DNA from: Natrinema halophilum
Lineage (GTDB): Archaea; Halobacteriota; Halobacteria; Halobacteriales; Natrialbaceae
Assembly (NCBI RefSeq): GCF_013402815.2
Contig: NZ_CP058601.1
Span: 2,232,001 to 2,296,000 of the forward strand
DNA length: 64,000 nucleotides
Reading direction: 5' to 3'
The first letter of the stretch is position 1. The number at the start of each line of letters is the position of its first letter. This document shows positions 52,190-60,551 of the stretch, in pieces. The notes beneath the pieces are model-generated. The model made no database searches. It was not told where the DNA came from and was given only the letters and a program-made list of their open reading frames with translations. A program made the position numbers and the translations under genes.

Positions 52190-53208
52190 ACGATTGTCTA
52201 CTTCGATTTAAGCGTCGAAGCAACTATGGCAGTTCCGCATAGAACTCATATATAGGAAGTGCGGCCACGGCACTCAAAGTGTACTCTATTCGACCACAGG
52301 TTCCTACTGACCTCTCTCAGAGGATAGCAGACACGATTCTATGACGTTCGTACACTTCTTTCCCGAAATGTCTGGATAGAAAGCTGGCCTCGGCACTCAT
52401 AGGGCTCGTCACGACCGGGTGCCGAGTCCGGCTCTGAGCGGGTGCGTCGTCATCGGCCACTCGAGGCTACGTCTATCGCTCTAAAGACGATTTGGATTCC
52501 CGACGAGCCGGCTCTGTCACGGCGGTTCGCGCATCGAGTAGAGACTCGTCGTACATCTCAACCCATCGAATTCGTGCAATTCCAACGAACGATAGTCCTG
52601 GCAGCCACGTTCGGTCCGGTCACCGGACGTGCCGACCGTTGTCATCCCTCGAGCGGTCGCGGTTCCGAGACGGTCGCTCGAGACGCGAGCCCTATGCGGC
52701 TTCGTCACTGGTTCCGGATGCGAACCCCGCGTTCCACTCGTCGATCAGGTTCTCGAGTCGGGCACGATTCTGGGACGGGAACGTACGGGGGGCGAGGTCG
52801 GTCGCTGTTCGCGGGTCCTCGGTGACGGTGCTCGAGGGGGCCGGTCGCGTCGTGGTTCGGTTCAGCGTCGATTCGGGATCGGTGTCCGGTTCGGGTCGTG
52901 TGAGGTGTTGTGTGCTCATGTCGGTCTGGTGTGGGATATCGTCGAAAATCGGTACTCGTCATCGGCAACGAACTCAGACTGCTACGTGTACGACCGACAT
53001 CTCTACTCACCTCCTTTTCCCCACTCCATAATAAATGTTCATGATGTATCCTGCTACGTGACGTACCATCATGCGAGGTAATAGCACGACAACGGCAGGC
53101 ACGATTCGCGCCGGAAAGGGTACGAATACGCGGTTACAAAGCGCGGTCGGAACTGCCAGCTGTCGATAGTTTGAGAACCCGCGGCCGCATCATCCGAAGT
53201 GGACCAAG
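52190..53208. other. Gene-poor stretch of about 1 kb
   Basis: One weak small frame on the minus strand is listed separately. The remainder shows no conserved protein, hairpin or repeat that I can support. TATA-like ATTCGACC and AATAAATG sequences are scattered. Confidence 0.5.
52692..52919 (-). CDS. Possible small Thr/Pro/Arg-rich protein
   Basis: This 75-residue frame, MSTQHLTRPEPDTDPESTLN to ENLIDEWNAGFASGTSDEAA, has a composition plausible for a disordered haloarchaeal protein with a short C-terminal helix (RLENLIDEW). There is no recognisable family and no neighbour in operon distance. It may be a chance frame. Confidence 0.3.
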   Translation of the reverse strand: MSTQHLTRPEPDTDPESTLNRTTTRPAPSSTVTEDPRTATDLAPRTFPSQNRARLENLIDEWNAGFASGTSDEAA

Positions 53209-53886
53209 ATGGCGGACGAAGACCGTGACGACGTCGACGTGAGTTTCGTGGTGCCGGCGCGCAACGAGGCCGATTACCTTCGGGGGACACTCGCCAGTCT
53301 CGCCGCGCTCGACACGGAATACACGTACGAGGCGATCGTCGTCGACGGCAACTCCCACGACGACACGGTGTCGATCGCTCGAGAGTACGGCGCCGCGGTC
53401 GTCCACGAAGCCGGCTCGAGCATCGCCGCGGCGAGGAATCTCGGCGCGGAGCGAGCAAGCGGCGAGTGGCTCGCCTTCGTCGACGCGGATACGCGAGTGC
53501 GGGCGAACTACCTGACCGAACTGCTCGGCTTCGTCGAAACCAACGGGCTCGCGGCGGCGAGTTCGTACTGTCGGATCACCGGCCCCTATCGCGCCAAGCT
53601 GATGGAAGTGACGATCAACCACGTCTTCTCACGGCTCGAGTACCCCATTCTGCCGGGGTTCAACTGTTTCGTCCACGTGCGGGCCTTCGAGGAAAGCGGT
53701 GGATTTCCCCGGGTACCGAACGAAGACACGGCGTTCAGCCGGGCGTTCTCGAGAGAACTACCGACTGCCTACTGTCCGACAGTGCTGGTCGAGAGTTCCG
53801 GACGTCGGATCGACGAGTCCGGGCTGACGGGAACGCTGTGGCACTACCTGCAACTGGACGTCGAACGGCTTCGAACGGACTACTGA
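53209..53886 (+). CDS. Glycosyltransferase family 2
   Basis: This 225-residue GT-A enzyme has the donor-binding start VSFVVPARNEADYLRGTLAS, the EAIVVDGNSHDDT strand and the metal-binding DADTR after GEWLAFV. There are no membrane helices, unlike dolichol-phosphate enzymes. It probably adds a sugar to a lipid or glycan. It is a single gene with no other glycan genes around it. Confidence 0.9.
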   Translation: MADEDRDDVDVSFVVPARNEADYLRGTLASLAALDTEYTYEAIVVDGNSHDDTVSIAREYGAAVVHEAGSSIAAARNLGAERASGEWLAFVDADTRVRANYLTELLGFVETNGLAAASSYCRITGPYRAKLMEVTINHVFSRLEYPILPGFNCFVHVRAFEESGGFPRVPNEDTAFSRAFSRELPTAYCPTVLVESSGRRIDESGLTGTLWHYLQLDVERLRTDY

Positions 53887-54357
53887 ACGACTGCTTCAGC
53901 CCGGCGGTGGTGTGCAACGAGGGAGTGACTACGAGCACACTCAACCGATTGGACAGGGTAATCTGTCTCGGATCGTCGGACGATGGTAAAATGTCCCGGA
54001 TCGTCTTGTGAGAGCCATGACGTTTCCCCGTGAGGGAACATCCGGGACACAGGAAGGTCGGCGCCTATCGACTTAAAATACAGGATATGGACGGTTTCAA
54101 TACTGAAATGGTTTTTGTCGGATTCGATGCCACATGAACCGGTAGCCACTCGGGGTACTCCCGACAAACTCGAGCGAGCGGGACGGCTATTCGGGCGAGA
54201 CGAGAGGGGAAAATGCACGGTGAGAGAAAATAACGCGAGAAAGGTGGCAAAAACGGACTAACGGATTGCCGGAATCGTCGGCGGCGAGTCGGTCACATAC
54301 TGACTATCGGAACCCGCATGGGAGCTACTTTTGGTCCTCCTCGTCGGCCGTTGAACC
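53887..54357. other. 471-bp spacer, no gene supported
   Basis: A minus-strand frame across most of it lacks recognisable features. GTTTCCCCGTGAGGGAAACA-like sequence near 54023-54040 (TTTCCCC/GGGGAA imperfect) can form a small hairpin. Nothing else was identified. Confidence 0.45.
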
Positions 54358-54744
54358 GTGACGAGCGTTCCATCGAAAGCCGAACGACTGCTCGAGAGCG
54401 AGCCGGTGATGGCTCATCTGGGGACCTGTGTCGAGGGGCGGCCCCACGTCGCACCGGTCTGGTACCGATACGTGGACGGGACGGTAGAGATCGTTACGAC
54501 GGGCCGGAAACTGGCGAACGTCCGACGGAATCCTCGCGTCTCACTCTCGGTCCAGAAGGACGACGCGGGGCAGACGCGTTGGATGGTGTCCTTGCTGGGG
54601 ACCGCGACGGTGATCGAGGACGAGGTCGAGACGGACGCGGCTCGTCGGCGGATAAACGAAAAGTACGCTGCCGAGCCCGACGCCTACGCCGACAATACGC
54701 TGGTCCGAATCGAGATCGGATCGGCGACGTACAGGACGTACTGA
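54358..54744 (+). CDS. Pyridoxamine 5'-phosphate oxidase family protein
   Basis: This 128-residue split-barrel protein starts at GTG. The core VMAHLGTCVEGRPHVAPVWYRY and the cofactor-facing TTGRKLANVRRNPRVSLSV are typical of small FMN/F420-binding members. VSLLGTATVIEDE and VRIEIGSATYRTY close the barrel. It is a stand-alone gene. Its substrate is unknown; many such proteins reduce small molecules with F420. Confidence 0.87.
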   Translation: MTSVPSKAERLLESEPVMAHLGTCVEGRPHVAPVWYRYVDGTVEIVTTGRKLANVRRNPRVSLSVQKDDAGQTRWMVSLLGTATVIEDEVETDAARRRINEKYAAEPDAYADNTLVRIEIGSATYRTY

Positions 54745-54911
54745 CGCCGGCTCGACGCAACGACGCCACCACCCCGGATCAACTTCGAAAAAGGACTCGA
54801 GGAAGAGGGGTGATCCCGTCGCCATCGTAGCGATACGCATCCCAGCCGGCGTTCGACGCACCGTCGGTGTCGCATCGCTGTCTCCGATCATCCGTACCGA
54901 TCCGACGGGAT

Positions 54912-55262
54912 TCAGTCCTCGAGCAACCGTACCGTGTCGGATTCAGCTTGTGCCGTCCCACCTCGTACGAGATGACGACCCGTCGAAGCAGTTCTCGAGG
55001 TCGTGCGCTCGAAGCGTCGCCAGTTGGCGGTCGCGAACCCGTTCGTGAGTACTTCGATTTCGATCGTCTCTGCCGGCTGTTCGAGGTCCTCGAGAGCGCG
55101 CTGCGGTGGAGACAGCGAGGCGACCACCCCATCGTATGCCTGTCGCTACTCCCTGGAGGCGTTTCCCGGACATCTGCGATGGCGCTGGCCAACACGTCGC
55201 GGTATTCCCGATCGGGTGGAGCAAGGACCCGTCGAGATCGAAGGCGATCGCCGTCGTGGTGG
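54912..55262 (-). pseudogene. Decayed HAD-family hydrolase
   Basis: Pieces of one HAD protein lie in sequence but in different frames. TTAIAFDLDGSLLHPIG (motif I) is in one frame, EYRDVLASAIADVR in another, and LEQPAETIEIEVLTNGF (motif II, LTNG) in a third. LRAHDLENCFDG and VVISYEVGRHKLNP follow in yet other frames. At least three frameshifts and an internal deletion of much of the cap are implied. It lies just downstream of the flavoprotein gene on the same strand, so the two may once have been an operon. Confidence 0.75.
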
Positions 55263-55333
55263 GGCCTACTCGACCGGCTGTGAAAAGCGAACATTTCGAA
55301 TCGGCGAACTGTGGTGCGCGCCGAGGCGGATAA

Positions 55334-56557
55334 TTACTCTCGACCGGGCGACGGCCCACGGAGCCCCGGATGAACGTCCACCTCGCGAACCCGTCGCATC
55401 CTGGCGCGGAGGTCGGATTGACTGGCGGGTACAGACTGCTCGAGGTCGGTTTCGCCGTCGCCGTCCTCGAGGTCTGCGAGCGATTTCGGAAAGATGCGAA
55501 GGTCCTTGTGAATCGCCAGACCAGCGTAGGCCCCGTCGCTGATGGCGATCGTGGTCTGATTCTGGCCGTGAGTGACGTCGCCCACGGCGTAGACGCCGTC
55601 GACGCTGGTCTCCCGTCGTTCGTCGACGGCGATCGCACCGTCGTCGCGGCGGTCGCACCCGAGATCGGCGGGAAGACCGGCGTTGTAAACCGACCCGTAC
55701 ATCGCGAAGCCGCCGAGGTAATCGCGCTCGGTTCCGTCACCGGACTCCGTGCGGCTGTCAGTGGGACGTGGTCCCACGCTGTCGGCGAATTCGAGACCGC
55801 CGAGCCACGGCGGTTCGTCCTCGTCGATGCTCTCGTCGTCGTAGGCGGAGACGACGGCCGTGTCGATCCGATCGACGGGATGTGCGTCGAGTTGGTCGGC
55901 AGTCTCCTCGTCCCACTCCGGCTTTCGGTCGTCCAACAACAGGTCGACGTCGGGAGTGAAGTTGAGCATCGTCATCGCGACGTGCGCCGCACTCTCGGTG
56001 TGACCGAGGACGAAGACCGGCCCGTCGCCCAGCGTATACGCGTCGCAGTGGAGACAGTAGTGTAGACCCCGTCCCGTAAACCGCTCGAGTTCCGGCACGT
56101 CGGGGCTCCGGTCCCGGAACCCGGTCGCGAAGACGACTCTGTCGGCGTCGACGGTCGCGTGGGCCGTCTCGAGCCGAAATCGAGGGCGGTCGGGACCGGT
56201 GCCGCCATCGTCGGTCTCGCTGTCGGCGTCGGTTGTTTCGGCGGCGCCACCGTCGTCGCCGTCGGCGTCCGGACGATCGTCGATACGCGTCACCGACTCG
56301 ACGGCGTCCGGATAGAAGTCGCCGCCGTACTGGTCGAGTTGGTCAACGGCGTGAGTAGCGAGTTCTTGTCCGGAGACGTTTTCGGAGACCCCGAGCAGGT
56401 TGTGAACGTGATTGACGGCCGTGTGACGACCGCCTTCCTTCTCGAAAACGACCGTCCGATGGCCGAGTCGGGTCGTGTACAGCGCGGTCGTCATCCCCGC
56501 AGGACCGCCGCCGACGACGGCGACCTCGTACTCGAGGGGTCCGCTCGAATCAGTCAT
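55334..56557 (-). CDS. Thioredoxin reductase-like FAD/NAD(P)-dependent oxidoreductase
   Basis: This 407-residue flavoprotein begins MTDSSGPLEYEVAVVGGGPAGMTTALYTTR-like, with the FAD motif GGGPAGM. The redox-type motif CLHC is in GLHYCLHCDAYTLGDGPVFV, followed by the NAD(P)-binding region. The C-terminal FAD motif is VDGVYAVGDVTHG. There are two acidic insertions (ADGDDGGAAETTDADSETDD and a SGDGTE segment), and the protein is longer than standard TrxB. The CxxC suggests a disulfide reductase, but the partner is unknown. The start was chosen over a 53-codon Arg-rich extension. Confidence 0.88.
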   Translation of the reverse strand: MTDSSGPLEYEVAVVGGGPAGMTTALYTTRLGHRTVVFEKEGGRHTAVNHVHNLLGVSENVSGQELATHAVDQLDQYGGDFYPDAVESVTRIDDRPDADGDDGGAAETTDADSETDDGGTGPDRPRFRLETAHATVDADRVVFATGFRDRSPDVPELERFTGRGLHYCLHCDAYTLGDGPVFVLGHTESAAHVAMTMLNFTPDVDLLLDDRKPEWDEETADQLDAHPVDRIDTAVVSAYDDESIDEDEPPWLGGLEFADSVGPRPTDSRTESGDGTERDYLGGFAMYGSVYNAGLPADLGCDRRDDGAIAVDERRETSVDGVYAVGDVTHGQNQTTIAISDGAYAGLAIHKDLRIFPKSLADLEDGDGETDLEQSVPASQSDLRARMRRVREVDVHPGLRGPSPGRE

Positions 56558-56786
56558 CGTACGCGCACTCGCGGGCCCAGCGGGTTGAGGCTGCCCCGTG
56601 AATATGCGGACGGGACGGTCGCCGGATCGGGTCGTCTCGAACCGGCTGGGGTGAGCCGCTCGGGAAGCCAGAACGGCGACGTTTGGGCCGAAAACCGGAT
56701 CGTGCCCTCGATCCACGACCTACGACCTACGTCTCTCGACCCACGACGGATTCGCCTTCAGACCGCCCGGCCGCTAGTCGGTTTCC

Positions 56787-57932
56787 CTATCCCTCGAGTC
56801 GCTCGCGCGCGGCCGCAACAACCAGTGGGAGCGTGATCGTCGCATCGGCGTAAACCGAGACGTTCTCGGCATCTTTCTCGAGTTTGCCCCACGAGCGGGC
56901 TTCGTCGAGGGTCGCGCCGGAGAGGCCGCCGGTCTGTTGAGGATCCATCGTCAACTGGACGGCGTAGTCGTAGGCGCCGGGGGTCACGAGCATCGTCTGG
57001 AGGGTGAAGTTCTTGGGAACGCCGCCGCCGACGACGAACGCGCCGGCTTCGTCGGCGTCGAACGCGATGTCGGTAAGCGGCGTCATGTCGGCCAGCGCGT
57101 CGAGCGAGAACGCGGAGGTCTGGGAGTACATCCACGCCTGCAACCCGAGGACGGAATCCTGAACGGCCGGGCAGTAAATCGGCACGTCGTTCTGGTACGC
57201 GGCGGCGGCGATACCGGGGTCCTCGCCGACGTCGTCGCGCTCGTTGACTTCGGCGTTGGCCCGGCCGAGTTCCTCGGTGAGCCGTTGGATGGAAACCGGT
57301 CCGCCCTCGCGGCTGGTGCCGCCCGCGGCGTCCGAGGTGGCCTCCACCTCGCCCCCCTCGCACTCGGCCTCGAGGACCGGAAACACCTCCTCGCGCAGGT
57401 GAGATTCGAACGTCGCGAAGAACTCCTGCGGGAGGTAGACGTTGTAGATGCGGTCGACGCCTTCGTCGCGAAGCGTCTCGTCGTGTTCGCGTTCGGTCTT
57501 CCCCTCCGCGTGGACGTCGCCGTGGTGGTGTTTGCCGCCGATAGCCTCGATGGCGTCGTGCGTGAGGTTCGCTCCCGTCGTGACGAGAACGTCGATGTAG
57601 CCGTCGCGGATCAGGTCGGCGACGATCGCTCGCATCCCCGTCGGCACCATCGCACCTGCGAGGCTGAAAAAGACGGTCACGTCGTCGTCGAACATCGCCT
57701 CCGTCACGTCAACCGCCTCGTGGAGGTTCGCCGAGCCAACGCCGGCGTTACCGTACTCGTCGGCGAGTTCGCCGACCGTCATTCCCGCGCGGACCTCGGC
57801 GTGACCGATCGGATCGTGGGAAAACGTGTGCCGTTCGGGCTCCGAATGCCCGCTCGTCTCACCGTCCTCGCTCCCGTCGTGGTCGCCGCCTCCGTGATCG
57901 CGCTCCCCGCTCCTGTCGTGGTCCTCGTTCAT
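56787..57932 (-). CDS. dys: Deoxyhypusine synthase
   Basis: This 381-residue enzyme transfers the aminobutyl group of spermidine (or agmatine in archaea) to a lysine of aIF5A. The NAD-binding and catalytic region is clear: FFSLAGAMVPTGMRAIV, VTTGANLTHDAIEAIGG and GGGVPKNFTLQTML, whose Lys is the expected covalent-intermediate residue. GLSGATLDEARSWGKL and ADATITLPLVVAA follow. An N-terminal extension of about 40 residues and an internal GGKHHHGDVHAEGKTEREHDE-like loop are rich in His and acidic residues. They may bind metal or reflect halophilic drift. Confidence 0.95.
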   Translation of the reverse strand: MNEDHDRSGERDHGGGDHDGSEDGETSGHSEPERHTFSHDPIGHAEVRAGMTVGELADEYGNAGVGSANLHEAVDVTEAMFDDDVTVFFSLAGAMVPTGMRAIVADLIRDGYIDVLVTTGANLTHDAIEAIGGKHHHGDVHAEGKTEREHDETLRDEGVDRIYNVYLPQEFFATFESHLREEVFPVLEAECEGGEVEATSDAAGGTSREGGPVSIQRLTEELGRANAEVNERDDVGEDPGIAAAAYQNDVPIYCPAVQDSVLGLQAWMYSQTSAFSLDALADMTPLTDIAFDADEAGAFVVGGGVPKNFTLQTMLVTPGAYDYAVQLTMDPQQTGGLSGATLDEARSWGKLEKDAENVSVYADATITLPLVVAAARERLEG

Positions 57933-58025
57933 GTCCTCGGTTCCGCGAGCCACCGGTTTGAACGTCGCGGTCTCGCTTCTCAGAACGGGCCCGGTTCGAG
58001 CCAACGGTCTCTGGGTGCCACGTGG

Positions 58026-58859
58026 TCATCGCCACCACCAGCTCGGAAGTGGACAGAAGTATGCGTTCGCACTCGAGGCCGCGGCGATCCGCTCGTCGTT
58101 CGCGAACAGATCGACGCAGAGAGATCCGTCGCTATCGGTTGCGATGAAACAGCGCGTCCCGTTCGCCCGGATGCGCAACTCGTTACGGTCGGTGTCGCTA
58201 CCGGTTTCCGCGAATCCATCGTCGGACCCCGTCGTCTCATCCGCGACACCGCCGGAAGCGGTCGTTCCATCCGTTTCACCGCCGGACGGGGGATCGATCA
58301 CTTCCCCGAAGAATTCCTCCTGACACGCGACGTACTCCGGGTTGTCTGCCGAGATGTCGCCACCGTAGGGGACGACGGGGGTTCCCTCTCGGAACGCGTC
58401 AGTCGTGTTGATAATGGAGTTGTCGGGAACGTCGTCTACGTCGGCAATGTCGAAGATAGCACACCCGTCGACGGGACCGAACTGCCAGAAGATGTTTCCG
58501 ATGCCGCTGTCCGTGTCGAACGTCGCGTCGACCATCACCTCGGCGAAGTCACCGACGACGCGGACCGTCTGGCAGTCCAGATACTCGATCCCCTCCTCGA
58601 CGGGGACGGTCTCCCACTCGAGGTGTACCGGCTGGTCGGATTCGTTCTCGACGCAAAAAAGCGCCGCACCGCGATCCGTATCCGCACAGATCGCCCGAAG
58701 GTTGATCTTCGCGGGGTCGACCGTCGACGACTTGTGGTCGTCGGTCGCACTGCTGGCACCGGCGCTCGAGACGCCGAGTACACCACCGCCAACGACCGCA
58801 CCGGCGGTGGAGAGCGTTCGCAGACAGTCTCGTCGCGTCCGTGAATCGTCAGTTGTCAT
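58026..58859 (-). CDS. Tat-exported Cys-containing protein of unknown function
   Basis: This 277-residue protein has the twin-arginine signal TRRDCLRTLSTAGAVVGGGV, ending near SSAGASS. The mature part contains a beta-rich domain (NLRAICADTDRGAALFCVEN, EYLDCQTVRVVGDFAEV), a Gly/Thr/Ser linker around residue 195, and a short C-terminal domain ending FCPLPSWWWR. Eight or so cysteines could form disulfides outside the cell. I do not recognise the family. The gene is followed by dys on the same strand 94 bp later, without functional connection. Confidence 0.8.
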   Translation of the reverse strand: MTTDDSRTRRDCLRTLSTAGAVVGGGVLGVSSAGASSATDDHKSSTVDPAKINLRAICADTDRGAALFCVENESDQPVHLEWETVPVEEGIEYLDCQTVRVVGDFAEVMVDATFDTDSGIGNIFWQFGPVDGCAIFDIADVDDVPDNSIINTTDAFREGTPVVPYGGDISADNPEYVACQEEFFGEVIDPPSGGETDGTTASGGVADETTGSDDGFAETGSDTDRNELRIRANGTRCFIATDSDGSLCVDLFANDERIAAASSANAYFCPLPSWWWR

Positions 58860-59240
58860 GGATAGTCTCCCGGAATTGGCCCCGGAAGTTGCCAGACAAT
58901 CGGCGAACGATGACTATTGTTATCGGCTGACTGTCCGACTGCCACGACGATGATCGATCGTTGTCGTGACTGAAACGATCGGTAGGGCCCGACTGACATA
59001 CCCCCAACGGAGACGGTGTCCGGTTCGGACCGCTTTCGGTAACTCGCGCCGGTTGCGATCGGCAATCCCGTCTTTCGGCACGCACGCCCACACTACCCGC
59101 CCACCTCAAAACCGACGATCTCACAACCGACGACCCAATCGACGATCGCAACCGACGATCGCAATCGACGATCGCAACTGGCGGTCACGATAACACGGTG
59201 TTTCCCGATCGAAAACGAAAATTCGACCCTCAGCGGCTAC
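58860..59240. other. Spacer with a short repeat tract
   Basis: No gene is supported. A run of about five degenerate units around CGACGATCGCAAC (13 bp) spans roughly 59111-59178; the last three are the most regular. It could be a slippage product or a protein-binding array. Confidence 0.7.
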
Positions 59241-59504
59241 CTATGTTGTTAGCTGCTGCCAGTACTCGACCGTCCGATAGAGGAGATACAGGATCGCATT
59301 GAGCAAGCCGGTGAGGACGAACACACCACCCAGTTGCGGACCGAGAGTCTTGAACAGACTTCCCGGGCCTCCGATTTCGGCGATTCCGTAGGTGAAAAAC
59401 GCCGCGATAACGCCCCAGACGAGCAAAATAGCCGCAATAGTCGCCCCATCGGTCACGTACGTCGATACCGGAAGCGCAGATTGCGGTGTCCGTGATGAAG
59501 ACAT
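59241..59504 (-). CDS. Small two- to three-helix membrane protein
   Basis: This 87-residue protein, starting MSSSRTPQSALPVSTYVTDG, has hydrophobic segments at about residues 20-42 and 55-78. It ends RTVEYWQQLTT. It resembles unassigned small membrane proteins conserved in haloarchaea. It stands alone between the Tat protein and the Nif3-like gene. Confidence 0.6.
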   Translation of the reverse strand: MSSSRTPQSALPVSTYVTDGATIAAILLVWGVIAAFFTYGIAEIGGPGSLFKTLGPQLGGVFVLTGLLNAILYLLYRTVEYWQQLTT

Positions 59505-59640
59505 GAACCGTCGGTTTCGACGGTCGCCACTTAATGGTAGGGAAAGCTGAAAGATCGCTTGTAGCTAACGTCCCACGGTAATCGCAAGCGGCAGCGTCGA
59601 GCGCGACTGGCCATCGTCGACGATGACGGACGCGACCCCG

Positions 59641-60408
59641 CTATAGTCCGGTCGGAACCTCGAGATAGGTCGTCTCCAGTCCCCAGTCTGCGACGACATC
59701 CTGGACCGAGCGCACGCCGAACGTCTCGGTGGCGTAGTGACCCGCCAGAACGACGTTGATGCCGGCCTCGCGGGCCTCGTGATAGGCCTGCTGTTTGCCC
59801 TCCCCCGTCACCAGCACGTCCGCACCGGTCGCGACGGCCTCGTCGAGCCAGTCGATCCCGCTACCGGTGACGATCGCAACGTCCTCGATCCGATCCGGGC
59901 CGAACCCGAGCAGCCGAACGGACTGGCCGCCGGTTTCGAGGGATGCCTCGAGTCGCTCGCGTAATTCGTCGGATGGGTAGGGGTCGGATGCCACCCCACG
60001 TTGGCCGATATACTCGGGACCAAGCTCGCCGAAGGGTGCCCGGTCCTCGAGATCGAGCAGGTCGGCGACGCCGGCGGCGTTGCCCAGTTCCTGGTGACCG
60101 TCCAGCGGGAGGTGAGAAACGTACAGCGCGAGGTCGTGCTCGATAAGCGGCGCGATCCGGTCGTACGTTCGGCCGGTTACGCGATCGAAGCCGCCCCAGG
60201 AGAGCCCGTGGTGGACGACGAGGAGGTCTGCGTCGGCCTCGACCGCGCGGTCGACCGTTTCGCGGACGCCATCGACGGCGAACGCGACGCGTTCGATCTC
60301 GGCCTCCTCCGGGCCGATCTGTAAGCCGTTCGCGCTGGCGTCGATGTCGGCGTAGTCGGCGGTTCGCAGGGTGTCGTCGAGTCGATCGACGACGCTCGAG
60401 AGTTTCAT
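59641..60408 (-). CDS. Nif3-like dinuclear metal-centre protein
   Basis: This 255-residue protein starts MKLSSVVDRLDDTL. It has the conserved metal ligands in LLVVHHGLSWGGFDRVTG, YVSHLPLDGHQELGNA and VVLAGHYATETFGV. The spacing of His and Glu residues matches the NIF3/DUF34 family, which forms toroidal hexamers. Biochemical roles proposed for the family include GTP cyclohydrolase-like activity and metal homeostasis; none is settled. It lies just downstream of ctaD on the same strand with a 143-bp gap. Confidence 0.93.
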   Translation of the reverse strand: MKLSSVVDRLDDTLRTADYADIDASANGLQIGPEEAEIERVAFAVDGVRETVDRAVEADADLLVVHHGLSWGGFDRVTGRTYDRIAPLIEHDLALYVSHLPLDGHQELGNAAGVADLLDLEDRAPFGELGPEYIGQRGVASDPYPSDELRERLEASLETGGQSVRLLGFGPDRIEDVAIVTGSGIDWLDEAVATGADVLVTGEGKQQAYHEAREAGINVVLAGHYATETFGVRSVQDVVADWGLETTYLEVPTGL

Positions 60409-60551
60409 GCCCGTTGGTTCGGAATCGATCTCCTTGTATCCGGTTGGTTTCACCCCTCGTGACGATCGATGGTCGCGCCGACCCGAGGAACGGTGGGACG
60501 TGACCGGTTTTCCGCCGAACCGATCGCAAAACGCGAACCGCAGCGCCAGCG

